Shown here one piece after another: positions 36,323 to 46,195 of a DNA stretch of 64,000 nt (positions are counted from its first letter, which is position 1; each line of letters starts with the position of its first letter). Location of the stretch: contig NZ_JAIVAI010000001.1 of assembly GCF_020171525.1 (NCBI RefSeq), positions 558,001 through 622,000 of the forward strand. Reading direction: 5' to 3'. Source of the DNA: Halobacillus yeomjeoni (lineage in GTDB: Bacteria > Bacillota > Bacilli > Bacillales > Halobacillaceae). Position numbers and translations under genes: made by a program. Under the pieces are notes generated by a model. It worked only from the letters and a program-made list of their open reading frames with translations. It had not been told where the DNA came from and searched no databases.

Positions 36323-36351
36323 TTGAATTTCGTAGAAAACTCGTTTAATAT
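36323..36351 (+). promoter_or_regulatory. Candidate SigA promoter of hbs
   Basis: TTGAAT (36323-36328), a 17-nt spacer and TAATAT (36346-36351) predict a start near 36358. A perfect GTCATCA-AA-TGATGAC hairpin (36359-36374) would then sit at the extreme 5' end of a leader of about 90 nt. A second perfect hairpin (36284-36309, 9-bp stem) lies upstream of the promoter. The 361-base gap 36087-36447 shows nothing else. Confidence 0.5.
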
Positions 36352-36447
36352 AAGGCTTGTCATCAAATGATGACTGTCCATAACACATTTAAAGTGGTAA
36401 CCAATCCACTTGAATGAGATGAACCCTCTTGGGAGGAGGTGAATGTC

Positions 36448-36720
36448 ATGAACAAAACAGATCTAATCAACTCAGTATCTGAAAAAGCGGATCTTTCTAA
36501 GAAAGATGCTACACAAGCTGTAGATTCCGTATTCGAATCTATCATGGATTCACTAAAAGATGGTGAGAAAGTACAACTTATCGGTTTTGGTAACTTTGAA
36601 GTTCGTGAGCGTGCGGCTCGTAAAGGTCGTAACCCACAAACTGGTGAAGAGATTGAAATCTCTGCAAGTAAAGTACCAGCTTTCAAACCAGGTAAAGCCC
36701 TTAAAGATGCGGTTAAATAA
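36448..36720 (+). CDS. hbs: HU-family DNA-binding protein HBsu
   Basis: This histone-like dimer coats and bends chromosomal DNA. It has 90 residues from ATG 36448, preceded by GGGAGGAGGTG. Typical HU features are MNKTDLI, the [25 protein letters not shown] beta-arm (in two halves), and [11 protein letters not shown]. Its strong ribosome site fits high expression. Confidence 0.96.
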   Translation: MNKTDLINSVSEKADLSKKDATQAVDSVFESIMDSLKDGEKVQLIGFGNFEVRERAARKGRNPQTGEEIEISASKVPAFKPGKALKDAVK

Positions 36721-36738
36721 TTAACTACATAGGGCTGG

Positions 36739-36770
36739 AAAAGGGTGCAGTCTGCACCCTTTTTCTTTTT
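36739..36770 (+). terminator. Rho-independent terminator of hbs
   Basis: The stem aaaagggtgcag / ctgcaccctttt has almost no loop and is followed by T-rich sequence. Confidence 0.9.
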
Positions 36771-36908
36771 TGCCTCAAACTTGAAATCTCTCTGTTCAAA
36801 GATGGCTTTACAATAAATTTTTTTGGATAAACTATAATAAACGTCAATTTTTTGACATGGCTGAACTTGTAAGAGATAGTATTAGTACAAGAGAGGAGCG
36901 GATACTTA

Positions 36909-37133
36909 ATGGCTAAAGACAACAATGACTTTTTTGTGATCAAAGCGATGGAAGATGGAGTGAATGTCATCGGTTTGACCAGAGGGACAGACACAAGGTT
37001 TCACCATTCTGAAAAACTTGACCGAGGTGAAGTGATGATCGCGCAATTCACGGAACATACTTCTGCTGTGAAAGTACGGGGGAAAGCGGTCATCCAGACG
37101 AGCCACGGTGAAATGACCAATGAAGCAGAGTAA
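36909..37133 (+). CDS. mtrB: trp RNA-binding attenuation protein TRAP
   Basis: TRAP forms an 11-subunit ring that, with bound tryptophan, wraps leader RNA with repeated GAG/UAG triplets. It has 74 residues. The RNA-contacting K36, K55 and R57 (K37, K56, R58 in B. subtilis) and the tryptophan-pocket segment GLTRGTDT are intact, so it should be functional. folE, which precedes mtrB in B. subtilis, is missing here. Five GAG/TAG triplets lie just before its own start. Confidence 0.95.
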   Translation: MAKDNNDFFVIKAMEDGVNVIGLTRGTDTRFHHSEKLDRGEVMIAQFTEHTSAVKVRGKAVIQTSHGEMTNEAE

Positions 37134-37183
37134 AAGCAGGCGCTGTACTCTGCACATACATAAAAGCGTCGAATTGTGATATA

Positions 37184-37192
37184 TGCTATAAT
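37184..37192 (+). promoter_or_regulatory. Extended -10 promoter element for hepS
   Basis: TGC followed by TATAAT (37187-37192) is an extended -10 element. No clear -35 is seen. It lies 35 nt before the hepS start. Confidence 0.5.
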
Positions 37193-37227
37193 AAACGTGG
37201 TTTTAATAGCGTTCAAGAAGGGGCCAG

Positions 37228-38031
37228 GTGATCAAGTTGCACTCATCAAACACTTATATTAAAGACTTAAAACAGAAGATAGCTGAGAAAGTTCGCCATC
37301 CTTTTTTGGCAGAATTCATACCTGAGCCGGACATTGACGAAGATAAGTTGGTGATCCTGTCCTCTATAATGGACCACACGAAGTTGAGCTCCGTCAAAAA
37401 AGAACAATATGTCATCACTACGATGCTGGTTCAAATCGCGCTCGATACCCATGATTTGGTGACTCTTACCGAAGATGATGATGATCGGGATACTGTCAGG
37501 CAGCGTCAATTGACTGTACTGGCTGGAGACTATTATAGTGGCTTGTATTATTATCTGCTTTCTCAACTTGATGATATTCCAATGATCCATACGCTGGCCG
37601 GCGCTATTAAAGAAATTAACGAATTGAAGATGGAGTTATATTATAAGGATGTGGAATCGTTCCAGGAATTTTTGAGCGGTGTGAAAAAAATCGAATCTTT
37701 ATTGATTCAAAGGGTTGCTTCATATGTTCAAAAGACGACGATCAATGATATGGCTGGAGAGTGGCTTCTTGCAAAGAAACTCTTACAGGAAAAACGCAGC
37801 TACATGGAAGGGAACTTCTCCCCTTTGATCAATGTACTGATCAACCGGCCTAATATTTCAGGAAACAGCGGACAAGTCCTCCTGAACATTGAACAAATAC
37901 TGCAAAACCATATCCATAGACTTGAAACGACTGTGTCTCAGCTGCCGATTCACTTCAATTGGCTCAAGTCTTATGTCCATTCAGCGATCCATCAACAATT
38001 CAACCAGAGACAGATTGCGGAAGAAGGGTAA
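37228..38031 (+). CDS. hepS: Heptaprenyl diphosphate synthase component 1
   Basis: HepS is the small, non-catalytic subunit of the heterodimeric heptaprenyl diphosphate synthase that makes the menaquinone-7 side chain. It has 267 residues, is helical and has no DDxxD motif, as expected. The probable start is GTG 37228. The hepS-menG-hepT order is conserved. Identity rests on sequence pattern plus this context. Confidence 0.88.
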   Translation: MIKLHSSNTYIKDLKQKIAEKVRHPFLAEFIPEPDIDEDKLVILSSIMDHTKLSSVKKEQYVITTMLVQIALDTHDLVTLTEDDDDRDTVRQRQLTVLAGDYYSGLYYYLLSQLDDIPMIHTLAGAIKEINELKMELYYKDVESFQEFLSGVKKIESLLIQRVASYVQKTTINDMAGEWLLAKKLLQEKRSYMEGNFSPLINVLINRPNISGNSGQVLLNIEQILQNHIHRLETTVSQLPIHFNWLKSYVHSAIHQQFNQRQIAEEG

Positions 38032-38033
38032 AT

Positions 38034-38738
38034 ATGCATCCACAAACGAAAGAAGAACGTGTCCATCACGTATTTGAAAAAATATACAATCGATACGATC
38101 GCATGAACTCTATCATTTCATTCCAGCAACATAGAATTTGGCGTAAGGATGTCATGAAGCGGATGAACGTGAAAAGAGGAGACCATACATTAGATGTGTG
38201 CTGCGGTACAGGGGATTGGACGATGACGCTCGCAGAAGCCGTCGGCAGGAAGGGTAAAGTCATCGGTCTCGATTTCAGTGAAAATATGTTATCCGTCGGT
38301 ATTAAAAAGAAGCTTGCAAACCGTATCAGTCAAGTTGAATTCCAACATGGAAATGCCATGGAGCTTCCGTTTGAAGACAATCAATTCGATTTTGTGACCA
38401 TCGGCTTCGGCTTGAGAAACGTGCCTGACTACAAACAGGTCTTAAAAGAAATGCACAGAGTAGTTAAGCCTGGTGGAAAGGTTGTATGTCTTGAAACGTC
38501 CCAGCCAACCAACCCCCTATTCAAGACGGTATACTATTTTTATTTCAAGAATATCATGCCTTTGTTCGGAAAAATGTTCGCCAAGAGCTATCAGGAATAT
38601 AGCTGGTTACATGAATCTGCCAAAGACTTTCCTGGTAAAGCAGAATTGAAGCAGATGTTTCAGGAAGCGGGGCTGCAAAATGTTGAAGTAAAGTCTTACA
38701 CAGGCGGCGTAGCAGCTATGCATATGGGTGAAAAGTGA
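38034..38738 (+). CDS. menG: Demethylmenaquinone methyltransferase (MenG/UbiE family)
   Basis: This enzyme methylates demethylmenaquinone with S-adenosylmethionine, the last step of menaquinone synthesis (also named menH or gerCB). It has 234 residues from ATG 38034, with YNRYDRMN, the SAM motif [31 protein letters not shown] and LRNVPDY. It starts 2 nt after hepS and is followed by hepT. Confidence 0.93.
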   Translation: MHPQTKEERVHHVFEKIYNRYDRMNSIISFQQHRIWRKDVMKRMNVKRGDHTLDVCCGTGDWTMTLAEAVGRKGKVIGLDFSENMLSVGIKKKLANRISQVEFQHGNAMELPFEDNQFDFVTIGFGLRNVPDYKQVLKEMHRVVKPGGKVVCLETSQPTNPLFKTVYYFYFKNIMPLFGKMFAKSYQEYSWLHESAKDFPGKAELKQMFQEAGLQNVEVKSYTGGVAAMHMGEK

Positions 38739-38757
38739 TAGTTAGGAATGAAATATT

Positions 38758-39729
38758 ATGAAATTAGCTATGATTTATTCTTTTTTAAAACAAGATTTAT
38801 CTGTGATTGAAAAAGCCGTCAATGAAACGATCCAATCAGATAATCCTGTATTGAGAGAGGCTTCCAGTCAATTATTACAGGCAGGCGGAAAACGGATCCG
38901 CCCTGTTTTTGTTTTACTTGCAGGTAAATTCGGGGACTATGACATTGAGAGAATGAAGGCAGTCGCCGTTTCACTGGAACTCATACATACAGCTTCACTT
39001 GTACATGATGATGTCATAGATGAAGCGGAGGTCAGGCGTGGAGAACCGACCATTAAATCCCGGTGGGACAACCGTATAGCCATGTACACGGGGGACTATA
39101 TTTTTGCTCGTTCCTTGGAAAACCTTTCTGCTTTGGATGATCCTCGTGCACACCAAATTTTAGCTAAGACGATGGTGGAACTGTGCCTTGGTGAAATCAA
39201 ACAGATTGAAGACAAATATGATACCAATCAAAATGTTCGTACTTATTTGCGAAGGATAAAGCGGAAAACAGCTCTTCTTATAGCCGCCAGCTGCCGAATG
39301 GGAGCAATTGCTTCAAAAGTGAATGAAGAAGAGGAGAAAGCTTTGTTCCAATATGGATACTATGTGGGTATGTCCTATCAAATCATCGATGATGTCCTCG
39401 ATTTTACAGCTTCAGAAGAAGAGCTGGGCAAGCCTGCAGGCAGTGACCTCTTACAAGGGAATATCACTCTTCCTGTTCTTTATTCTCTGGAGGATGAAGA
39501 ATTCAAGCAAGAGCTTGACCACCTGTATTTAAGAAAAGAAGACCTGACTACTGAGGATATTGCTCCTGTCATCAAGAAGATCAAAACAAACGGCTCCATT
39601 GAACGTTCATTGAAAATCAGTGATCGTTATTTGGCGAAGGCGTATGAATCCTTATCCAAACTCCCGGCCAACCGTGCGAAGCAGACGCTGAAGGGAATTG
39701 CCAAGTATATTGGAAAAAGAAGGACATAA
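38758..39729 (+). CDS. hepT: Heptaprenyl diphosphate synthase component 2
   Basis: HepT is the catalytic trans-prenyltransferase subunit that elongates to C35. It has 323 residues with both Asp-rich motifs, DDVID (near residue 83) and DDVLD (near residue 210), plus GGKRIRP and KTALLIAASC. Compared with B. subtilis it lacks a short N-terminal extension; MIYSFLKQD aligns with MAYSFLNDD. ATG 38770 is an alternative start. Confidence 0.94.
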   Translation: MKLAMIYSFLKQDLSVIEKAVNETIQSDNPVLREASSQLLQAGGKRIRPVFVLLAGKFGDYDIERMKAVAVSLELIHTASLVHDDVIDEAEVRRGEPTIKSRWDNRIAMYTGDYIFARSLENLSALDDPRAHQILAKTMVELCLGEIKQIEDKYDTNQNVRTYLRRIKRKTALLIAASCRMGAIASKVNEEEEKALFQYGYYVGMSYQIIDDVLDFTASEEELGKPAGSDLLQGNITLPVLYSLEDEEFKQELDHLYLRKEDLTTEDIAPVIKKIKTNGSIERSLKISDRYLAKAYESLSKLPANRAKQTLKGIAKYIGKRRT

Positions 39730-39819
39730 TTGTATTGCCATCATCTATTGTTTTTGTTAGACTTTTTATGGCACTTGTTAAAAGCGCTTTCACACAATAC
39801 ATAAGATGAGGTGTATGAC

Positions 39820-40266
39820 ATGGAAAAGACTTTTTTGATGGTTAAACCTGATGGTGTACAACGTAATTTGATCGGAGACATCACGTCTCGTTTTGAAAAG
39901 AAAGGTTTCCAGCTGGTTGGAGCTAAATTGATGCAGATCCCTACATCTCTGGCTGAAGAGCATTATGGTGAGCACAAGGAAAAGCCATTCTTTGGTGAGT
40001 TGGTTGAATTTATCACTTCCGGACCTGTTTTCGCAATGGTATGGGAAGGTGAAGATGTCATCGCAACCGCTAGAAATATGATGGGGGCTACGAAACCAGC
40101 AGAAGCTGCTCCTGGCACGATTCGCGGAGACTATGGTGTAATCGTGGGTAAAAACATCATTCACGGGTCGGATTCACCTGAAAGTGCTGAAAGAGAAATC
40201 GGACTTTTCTTCAATTCTGAAGAGTTGGTCGATTATCAAAAGAACGATTTGAACTGGATCTATTAA
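39820..40266 (+). CDS. ndk: Nucleoside diphosphate kinase
   Basis: Ndk balances NTP pools by transferring phosphate through a His. It has 148 residues from ATG 39820 behind GAGGTG. It has the typical [16 protein letters not shown] start, the [17 protein letters not shown] segment with the catalytic His, and an FF-SEEL end. It lies between hepT and cheR, as in B. subtilis. Confidence 0.96.
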   Translation: MEKTFLMVKPDGVQRNLIGDITSRFEKKGFQLVGAKLMQIPTSLAEEHYGEHKEKPFFGELVEFITSGPVFAMVWEGEDVIATARNMMGATKPAEAAPGTIRGDYGVIVGKNIIHGSDSPESAEREIGLFFNSEELVDYQKNDLNWIY

Positions 40267-40274
40267 GGTCTAAG

Positions 40275-40306
40275 AAAACCGCCTGTGCAGGGCGGTTTTT
40301 TTATTC
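40275..40306 (+). terminator. Rho-independent terminator of ndk
   Basis: The stem aaaccgcc / ggcggttt is followed by a T run, 9 nt after the stop. Confidence 0.9.
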
Positions 40307-40442
40307 ATTGACGCAGTTATACTTTCAAGGCTGAACCTATGAATAATCAGTGAGTCATCGCTTGTGAAGAAAGGATTCAAATTTTACTTATTCTATTTGT
40401 TCCAGTAGTCTGATAGTGAATGTTCATTATGAAGGGGAACGA

Positions 40443-41219
40443 ATGATGACTGATGGGTACGTTGATTTTATTAGAAGGTTTCATATAAAGACAGGCATTG
40501 ATTTATCACTTTATAAAGAAGCACAAATGAAAAGGCGCTTGACGACATTAAGAAATAAGCGGGGGTTTGCGGGTTTCGGTGACTACTTTGAAGCTCTGAT
40601 TACCAATCCACATCTATTGGAAGAATTGAAAGAGAGGATCACAATTAATGTATCAGAGTTCTATAGGAATAAAGCAAGGTTCGAGGTGTTGGAAAATAAG
40701 ATACTTCCCGTTCTACTTGGTCAAAAACGAAGGCTTAATATTTGGAGCGCAGCTTGTTCAACTGGAGAAGAACCGTATACAATAGCGATGATTTTAAGGA
40801 GCTATCTCCAACCTGGTCAATTTAAGATCACTGCAACAGACTTGGATACGGCTTCATTGAAAAAGGCTGAAAAGGGATTCTATCCAAAGCAGCAGCTGAA
40901 AGAAGTTTCTCAGACTGCCATGAATCAGTATTTTGAAGAAGAGACGGATGGATACAAGGTAGTGGACGAAATCAAACGAAGTATCACTTTCAAGCAGCAC
41001 AACCTTTTATCAGAACCTTACCCTGCAGGATTTGACTTGATTGTCTGCCGTAATGTCCTCATTTACTTTACTGAAGAAGCCAAGCAGGAAGTTTATATGA
41101 AATTTCATAGAGCGTTGAATAAAGAAGGATTTTTATTTGTAGGAAGCTCTGAACAGATTTTTTCACCGGATCGATTTGGGTTCGCTTTGTTTGACTCCTT
41201 TTTCTATCAAAAAAGATGA
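40443..41219 (+). CDS. cheR: Chemotaxis protein methyltransferase CheR
   Basis: CheR methylates glutamates on chemoreceptors using S-adenosylmethionine. It has 258 residues. The N-terminal CheR domain (about 8-60, YKEAQMKRRL) and catalytic domain (about 70-258) are complete, with INVSEFYRN, WSAACSTGEEPY, ATDLDTASLKKA and IVCRNVLIYF. The start is ATG 40443, or ATG 40446, after AAGGGG. It is the only chemotaxis gene in the window, at its usual place before the aro genes. Confidence 0.93.
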   Translation: MMTDGYVDFIRRFHIKTGIDLSLYKEAQMKRRLTTLRNKRGFAGFGDYFEALITNPHLLEELKERITINVSEFYRNKARFEVLENKILPVLLGQKRRLNIWSAACSTGEEPYTIAMILRSYLQPGQFKITATDLDTASLKKAEKGFYPKQQLKEVSQTAMNQYFEEETDGYKVVDEIKRSITFKQHNLLSEPYPAGFDLIVCRNVLIYFTEEAKQEVYMKFHRALNKEGFLFVGSSEQIFSPDRFGFALFDSFFYQKR

Positions 41220-41365
41220 TATATACAAATGTAAGCGTTATATATATAGATAATAAAAAAATTTGAATATTTAAAGAACACAAACATGGAAGCTTATGAT
41301 ATAGTAGTACATAAATTTTCAGCTGAAACAGAGCTGAGGTATCAATTGATAGGAGGGATGAGTCC

Positions 41366-42535
41366 ATGCGCTATTTAACTGCTGGTGAATCACATGGAAA
41401 ACAATTGACGACGATCATCGAAGGGGTGCCTTCGCATTTACCTCTTCTAAGAGATCAAATCAATGAGTCTTTAATCCGTAGACAAGGCGGATACGGACGT
41501 GGCAAACGTATGCAGATTGAAAAAGATTTAGTAGAAATTACAAGTGGTGTGCGTCATGGATATACATTAGGTTCTCCAATAACTTTAGTCGTACATAATG
41601 ATGATTTTAAGCATTGGACAGATATCATGGGAGAAGACCCTTTACCGGAAGATACAAAGAATATCCGTCGTACTGTGACTAAGCCCAGACCTGGTCATGC
41701 GGATTTGAATGGCGGTATGAAGTATGGCCATCGAGACATGCGTAATGTTCTTGAAAGGTCTTCGGCTCGTGAAACAGCTGCCAGAGTTGGTGCCGGAGCC
41801 GTTGCCAAAGTACTGCTGAAAGAACTGGGTATTGAAGTGGCAGGTTATGTTCGGGAAATCGCAGGTATTGTAAGTGATGTGGACGAAAACCTGACATTAA
41901 AGGAACGAAGAGAGATATCAGAAGCTTCTCCTGTCCGCACTTTTGATGAAGGAGCGGCACAAAAGATGATGGAAGCGATCGATCAAGCCAAAAAAGAAGG
42001 AGATTCTATCGGAGGCGTAGCCGAAGTTTACGTAGAAGGGATGCCCCCTGGTTTAGGTTCATACGTACAATACGACCGAAAGCTTGATGCAAAAATTGCA
42101 AGCAGTGTAATGAGTATCAACGCGTTCAAAGGGGTGGAGTTCGGCATCGGTTTTGAAGCAGCACGCCGAAATGGAAGTCAGGTTCATGATGAAATTCTTT
42201 GGGATGAAGAAAAAGGATATTCCCGCCGTACCAACCGACTAGGTGGATTTGAAGGTGGAATGACCACGGGCATGCCGATTGTCGTCAAAGGAGTCATGAA
42301 ACCGATCCCTACTTTATATAAACCGCTCCAAAGTGTAGACATCGAAACAAAGGAGCCTTTTTCAGCAAGTATCGAACGTTCGGACTCATGTGCAGTCCCT
42401 GCTGCATCCGTCGTCATGGAGCATGTCGTCGCTTTCGAACTGGCCAAAGCGATCACAGAAGAATTCCCGGCTGACTACTTTCCACGCTTGAAACGTGCAG
42501 TGGACGATTACCGTGAGGAAGTACGAGGGTTTTAA
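41366..42535 (+). CDS. aroC: Chorismate synthase
   Basis: This FMN-dependent enzyme converts EPSP to chorismate (aroF in B. subtilis naming). It has 389 residues with [41 protein letters not shown] and [15 protein letters not shown] motifs. It is the first gene of the aromatic operon and follows GGAGG. The next gene starts 1 nt after its stop. Confidence 0.95.
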   Translation: MRYLTAGESHGKQLTTIIEGVPSHLPLLRDQINESLIRRQGGYGRGKRMQIEKDLVEITSGVRHGYTLGSPITLVVHNDDFKHWTDIMGEDPLPEDTKNIRRTVTKPRPGHADLNGGMKYGHRDMRNVLERSSARETAARVGAGAVAKVLLKELGIEVAGYVREIAGIVSDVDENLTLKERREISEASPVRTFDEGAAQKMMEAIDQAKKEGDSIGGVAEVYVEGMPPGLGSYVQYDRKLDAKIASSVMSINAFKGVEFGIGFEAARRNGSQVHDEILWDEEKGYSRRTNRLGGFEGGMTTGMPIVVKGVMKPIPTLYKPLQSVDIETKEPFSASIERSDSCAVPAASVVMEHVVAFELAKAITEEFPADYFPRLKRAVDDYREEVRGF

Positions 42536-42536
42536 T

Positions 42537-43616
42537 ATGGATGCTCTCCTCATTCAAGCAAGCAATCATGATTATGAGGTCGTTTTTGAAGCGGGGGTTC
42601 GCCATCGACTCTCTGAGCATATAAAGAAGGCTTATACGTCGATTCATATCATCTCGGATGAGCAGGTAGCCGGTTTATATCTTTCTTCGATAGTGAAGAG
42701 CCTGGAAGCTGATCATCAAGTGCACACTTCTATCGTTCCAGCTGGTGAAGCATCTAAGAGCATGAAACAATATCAATACCTTTTAGATCGATGTGTGGAA
42801 AGTAAGATGGATCGCAACTCGCTGATTATAGCTCTCGGAGGAGGTATGATAGGCGACTTGGCTGGCTTTGTAGCATCCACTTATTTGCGCGGGGTGGAAT
42901 TTTGGCAGATGCCGACGACCATTTTAGCTCATGACAGCAGTGTCGGCGGGAAAGTGGCTATCAATCACCCTGCTGGAAAGAATTTAATCGGAAGTTTTTA
43001 TAACCCAGCCAAAGTCGTTTATGATATTGAAACCCTGGTTACTCTCCCTGATCATGAGCTTCGCTCAGGGTATGGGGAAGTAGTCAAGCATGCATTGCTG
43101 TCAGACAAAGAATGGTTTTTTGACCTTTTAAACAGTAGGATTGACACCCTTACTAAGGATCATATATCAAATGATCTTCGTAAGGGTATAAGGGTGAAAG
43201 CGGATATAGTCGAGCAGGATGAACGTGAGCATGGGATAAGAAAACACTTGAATCTTGGCCATACACTGGCCCATGCACTTGAGGCTGAGCTTGGTTATGG
43301 AACAGTCACTCATGGAGAAGCTGTTGCAGTGGGAATCTTGTTTGCCATGCAGCTAAGTAAAGATATACTCCATTCGGATTTACCAGTAGATGATTATGTA
43401 AACTGGTTGGATGAAAACCACTATCCAATGAAAGTGTTGAAAGAAGTAAGCCCTGAAGTGTTGGTGAAGCGTATGAAATGGGATAAAAAGGCTGTGGATG
43501 GAAAGATCCATTATATTCTTCTTGAGCAAATTGGTTCTCCAATCCTCCACCAGATTTCAGATAAAGAACTTCTCAGGCATTTGAATCGTTTTTATAGCGA
43601 GGTGGTCTATTCATGA
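42537..43616 (+). CDS. aroB: 3-dehydroquinate synthase
   Basis: AroB makes 3-dehydroquinate from DAHP with NAD and a metal. It has 359 residues from ATG 42537. Motifs include ALGGGMIGDLAGFVASTYLRG (split: the GGG turn and the DLAGFVA helix), PTTILAHDSSVGGK, GYGEVVKHALL and a metal-binding HLNLGHTLAHALE. It overlaps aroH by 4 nt (ATGA). Confidence 0.95.
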   Translation: MDALLIQASNHDYEVVFEAGVRHRLSEHIKKAYTSIHIISDEQVAGLYLSSIVKSLEADHQVHTSIVPAGEASKSMKQYQYLLDRCVESKMDRNSLIIALGGGMIGDLAGFVASTYLRGVEFWQMPTTILAHDSSVGGKVAINHPAGKNLIGSFYNPAKVVYDIETLVTLPDHELRSGYGEVVKHALLSDKEWFFDLLNSRIDTLTKDHISNDLRKGIRVKADIVEQDEREHGIRKHLNLGHTLAHALEAELGYGTVTHGEAVAVGILFAMQLSKDILHSDLPVDDYVNWLDENHYPMKVLKEVSPEVLVKRMKWDKKAVDGKIHYILLEQIGSPILHQISDKELLRHLNRFYSEVVYS

Positions 43617-43975
43617 TCAGAGGGATACGAGGTGCGACAACTGTTGAAAATAACCATGCTGATGAAATCGTCCAAAGGTCCGCTGAGCTACTAAAGGATC
43701 TCGTGCAGCAAAATGGGATCCAGCCGGATGATATAGTTTCTGTATTTTTCACGGTGACTGAGGATGTGACGGAGGCCTTTCCTGCTAAAAGCATACGTGA
43801 ACTGGAAGGTTGGACGTACGTCCCGGTCATGTGTATGCGGGAAATCCCAGTCCCCGATAGTTTACAGAAATGCATAAGGGTCATGGTTACAGCTGAAACC
43901 ACAAAGGACCAAGCTGATATCCATCACATCTATCATCATGAAGCACAAGAACTGAGACCAGATTTAAAGAGATGA
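43613..43975 (+). CDS. aroH: Chorismate mutase (AroH type)
   Basis: This monofunctional trimeric mutase converts chorismate to prephenate. It has 120 residues, close to the B. subtilis enzyme. Features include [34 protein letters not shown] and [11 protein letters not shown] with the catalytic Arg residues, and a C-terminal HIYHHEAQ segment. hisC follows after 13 nt; the trp operon normally found at this junction is missing. Confidence 0.94.
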   Translation: MIRGIRGATTVENNHADEIVQRSAELLKDLVQQNGIQPDDIVSVFFTVTEDVTEAFPAKSIRELEGWTYVPVMCMREIPVPDSLQKCIRVMVTAETTKDQADIHHIYHHEAQELRPDLKR

Positions 43976-43988
43976 GAGGAGAATACTT

Positions 43989-45083
43989 ATGAAAGCAAAA
44001 GAAATTTTAAAAACGATGAAACCATATAAGCCCGGAAAGGGAATTGAAGAAGTAAAAAAGGAATTCGGTTTGGAGCGAATCGTCAAACTGGCTTCAAATG
44101 AAAACCCGTACGGTTTCTCACCAAAAGTTGCTGAAGAACTGCCTAAGCTGATTTCTCATTTGGAAATCTATCCGGATGGGTATGCAGCTGCCATCCGTAA
44201 AAAAGTGGCTGATTTTATAAACGTAAATGAGGAACAATTGATCTTTGGTAACGGGTCAGATGAAGTGGTTCAAATCATTTGCCGTGCTTTTTTAGAGCAG
44301 GGTGCGAATACCGTCATGGCTACACCGACCTTCCCGCAATACCGTCATAACGCTTTGATTGAAGGAGCAGAAGTGAGAGAGGTCCCATTAGTAGACGGGC
44401 ACCATGACTTGGAAGAGATGCTTGCACAGATCGATGCCGACACCCGTGTTTTGTGGATTTGTACGCCGAATAACCCTACAGGTGTTCATATCGATCGTGA
44501 AACGATGACATCCGTTTTAGATCGCGTACCTGAGCATGTGCTCGTAGTGATGGATGAAGCTTATTATGAATATCTCGAATCTGATGACTACTTGGAATCT
44601 CTCGAAGTTCTCGATCAATATCCTAATTTGATGGTTCTTCGTACATTTTCAAAAGCGTATGGCCTGGCAGGACTTCGAATCGGGTACGGGGTGGCTTCTC
44701 CAGAAATCATCCATGCCTTAGAGCCGGCGCGGGAGCCATTTAACACATCCACCGTGGCACAAGCTGCCGCTTTGATCGCGATCGACGATCAAGACTTTAT
44801 TCAAAAGTCAGTGAAAGAGAATAAAGAGAATAAAAAAGCATTGATGCAATTCTGCGATGAGAATGGTCTGACTTACTATGATACTCAAGCGAACTTCTTA
44901 TTGATTCACCTTCCGATCAGTGGAGACGAAATGTTCAAACACCTATTGTCCAAAGGATTCATCGTCCGTTCAGGTGAGGCGCTGGGACTTCCAAATTCAA
45001 TCAGGCTTACAATTGGAAAGCGTGAGGATATGGAAAGCATCCAGGAGGAAATGAAACAAAAGATTGCACCAGGCGTGAAATGA
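43989..45083 (+). CDS. hisC: Histidinol-phosphate aminotransferase (also aromatic aminotransferase)
   Basis: This PLP enzyme serves histidine, and in B. subtilis also tyrosine and phenylalanine, synthesis. It has 364 residues with [20 protein letters not shown], a DEAYYEY Asp and the PLP-lysine motif [15 protein letters not shown]. It sits between aroH and tyrA; its stop overlaps the tyrA start, so the pair is translationally coupled. A role in the aromatic branch fits this context. Confidence 0.93.
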   Translation: MKAKEILKTMKPYKPGKGIEEVKKEFGLERIVKLASNENPYGFSPKVAEELPKLISHLEIYPDGYAAAIRKKVADFINVNEEQLIFGNGSDEVVQIICRAFLEQGANTVMATPTFPQYRHNALIEGAEVREVPLVDGHHDLEEMLAQIDADTRVLWICTPNNPTGVHIDRETMTSVLDRVPEHVLVVMDEAYYEYLESDDYLESLEVLDQYPNLMVLRTFSKAYGLAGLRIGYGVASPEIIHALEPAREPFNTSTVAQAAALIAIDDQDFIQKSVKENKENKKALMQFCDENGLTYYDTQANFLLIHLPISGDEMFKHLLSKGFIVRSGEALGLPNSIRLTIGKREDMESIQEEMKQKIAPGVK

Positions 45084-46183
45084 TGAAAAAGAAAGTACTG
45101 TTTGTCGGCCTGGGACTTATCGGCGGCTCCCTTGCCATGAATGCATCTAAGAAAGAAGACGTCTTCATCATGGGCTTGGATGAGAATGAAGATTCTTTGA
45201 ATTCCGCATTAAAGCATGGAGTCATCGACCAGGCTGTCAGAGATTTCAAAAGAGCGGTAAAAGAAGCAGACATCTGTGTTCTGGCTACACCCATTTCAAT
45301 TACGATCGAATACTTGAATCTATTAGATACGGTCGATCTACAAAAGCCTTTACTCGTGACAGATGTTTCTTCTGTAAAAAATAAAGTGCTGGATGCTGCC
45401 AATCAATTGCAGCATCCGATGATTTCATTTGTTGGAGGCCACCCGATGGCGGGATCTCACAAACAGGGGTATACGGCTGCTAAACCTCATTTGTTTGAAA
45501 ATGCGATTTACGTGTTGACTCCATCTGTTCATGCTTCAGATAAAGAAGCTGAACAGTTGAAGGAGCTGTTTTCTGAAACGAATGCAAGGTTTTTGACATT
45601 TTCCACCCGTGAACACGATGAAATGACGGCTGTCATCTCTCACTTTCCACATTTGATTGCATCATCTCTCGTTCATCAAGCGAAAGACTGGCAGGTGACG
45701 CACCCGTATATAGAACATTTGGCGGCGGGCGGCTTTAAGGATATTACCAGAATCGCCTCAAGCAACCCGAAGCTTTGGCAGGATATCTTTTTCCAAAACC
45801 GTACGCTGCTCATTTCCATGATTGATGACTGGGTAGAAGAAATGGGGAAAGTACGAACGTTTTTACAAGAGCAGGAGAGCGACCGTACATACCAGTACTT
45901 ACTTGAAGCGAAACAATATCGGGATGGCTTACCTAAAAAAGAAAAGGGTGCGATTCCATCCTTTTATGACATTCACGTGGATATTCATGATCAGCCGGGT
46001 GCGATTCATGATGTCATCGGTCTGCTTGCGCAACATGAAATCAGTATTAAGAACATACAGATACTTGAAATCCGGGAAGGCATCACAGGCGTATTGAGAA
46101 TCAGTTTTGCAACAGAACAAGATCAACTTGCAAGTAAACATGTGCTAGAGCTCCACCAATATGAAGTTATGCTTCAACAGTAA
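45080..46183 (+). CDS. tyrA: Prephenate dehydrogenase with ACT domain
   Basis: TyrA oxidises prephenate to 4-hydroxyphenylpyruvate with NAD. It has 367 residues: an N-terminal Rossmann fold ([12 protein letters not shown]), a [12 protein letters not shown] catalytic segment near residue 120, a helical dimerisation region (about 170-285), and a C-terminal ACT domain (about 298-367, [18 protein letters not shown]) for feedback by tyrosine. It is coupled to hisC and followed by aroA. Confidence 0.94.
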   Translation: MMKKKVLFVGLGLIGGSLAMNASKKEDVFIMGLDENEDSLNSALKHGVIDQAVRDFKRAVKEADICVLATPISITIEYLNLLDTVDLQKPLLVTDVSSVKNKVLDAANQLQHPMISFVGGHPMAGSHKQGYTAAKPHLFENAIYVLTPSVHASDKEAEQLKELFSETNARFLTFSTREHDEMTAVISHFPHLIASSLVHQAKDWQVTHPYIEHLAAGGFKDITRIASSNPKLWQDIFFQNRTLLISMIDDWVEEMGKVRTFLQEQESDRTYQYLLEAKQYRDGLPKKEKGAIPSFYDIHVDIHDQPGAIHDVIGLLAQHEISIKNIQILEIREGITGVLRISFATEQDQLASKHVLELHQYEVMLQQ

Positions 46184-46195
46184 AGGGGTGAAAGG

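Noticed and set aside
43976-43988. Possible attenuator or T-box before hisC
   Set aside because: Only 13 nt separate aroH and hisC, too short for any leader structure.
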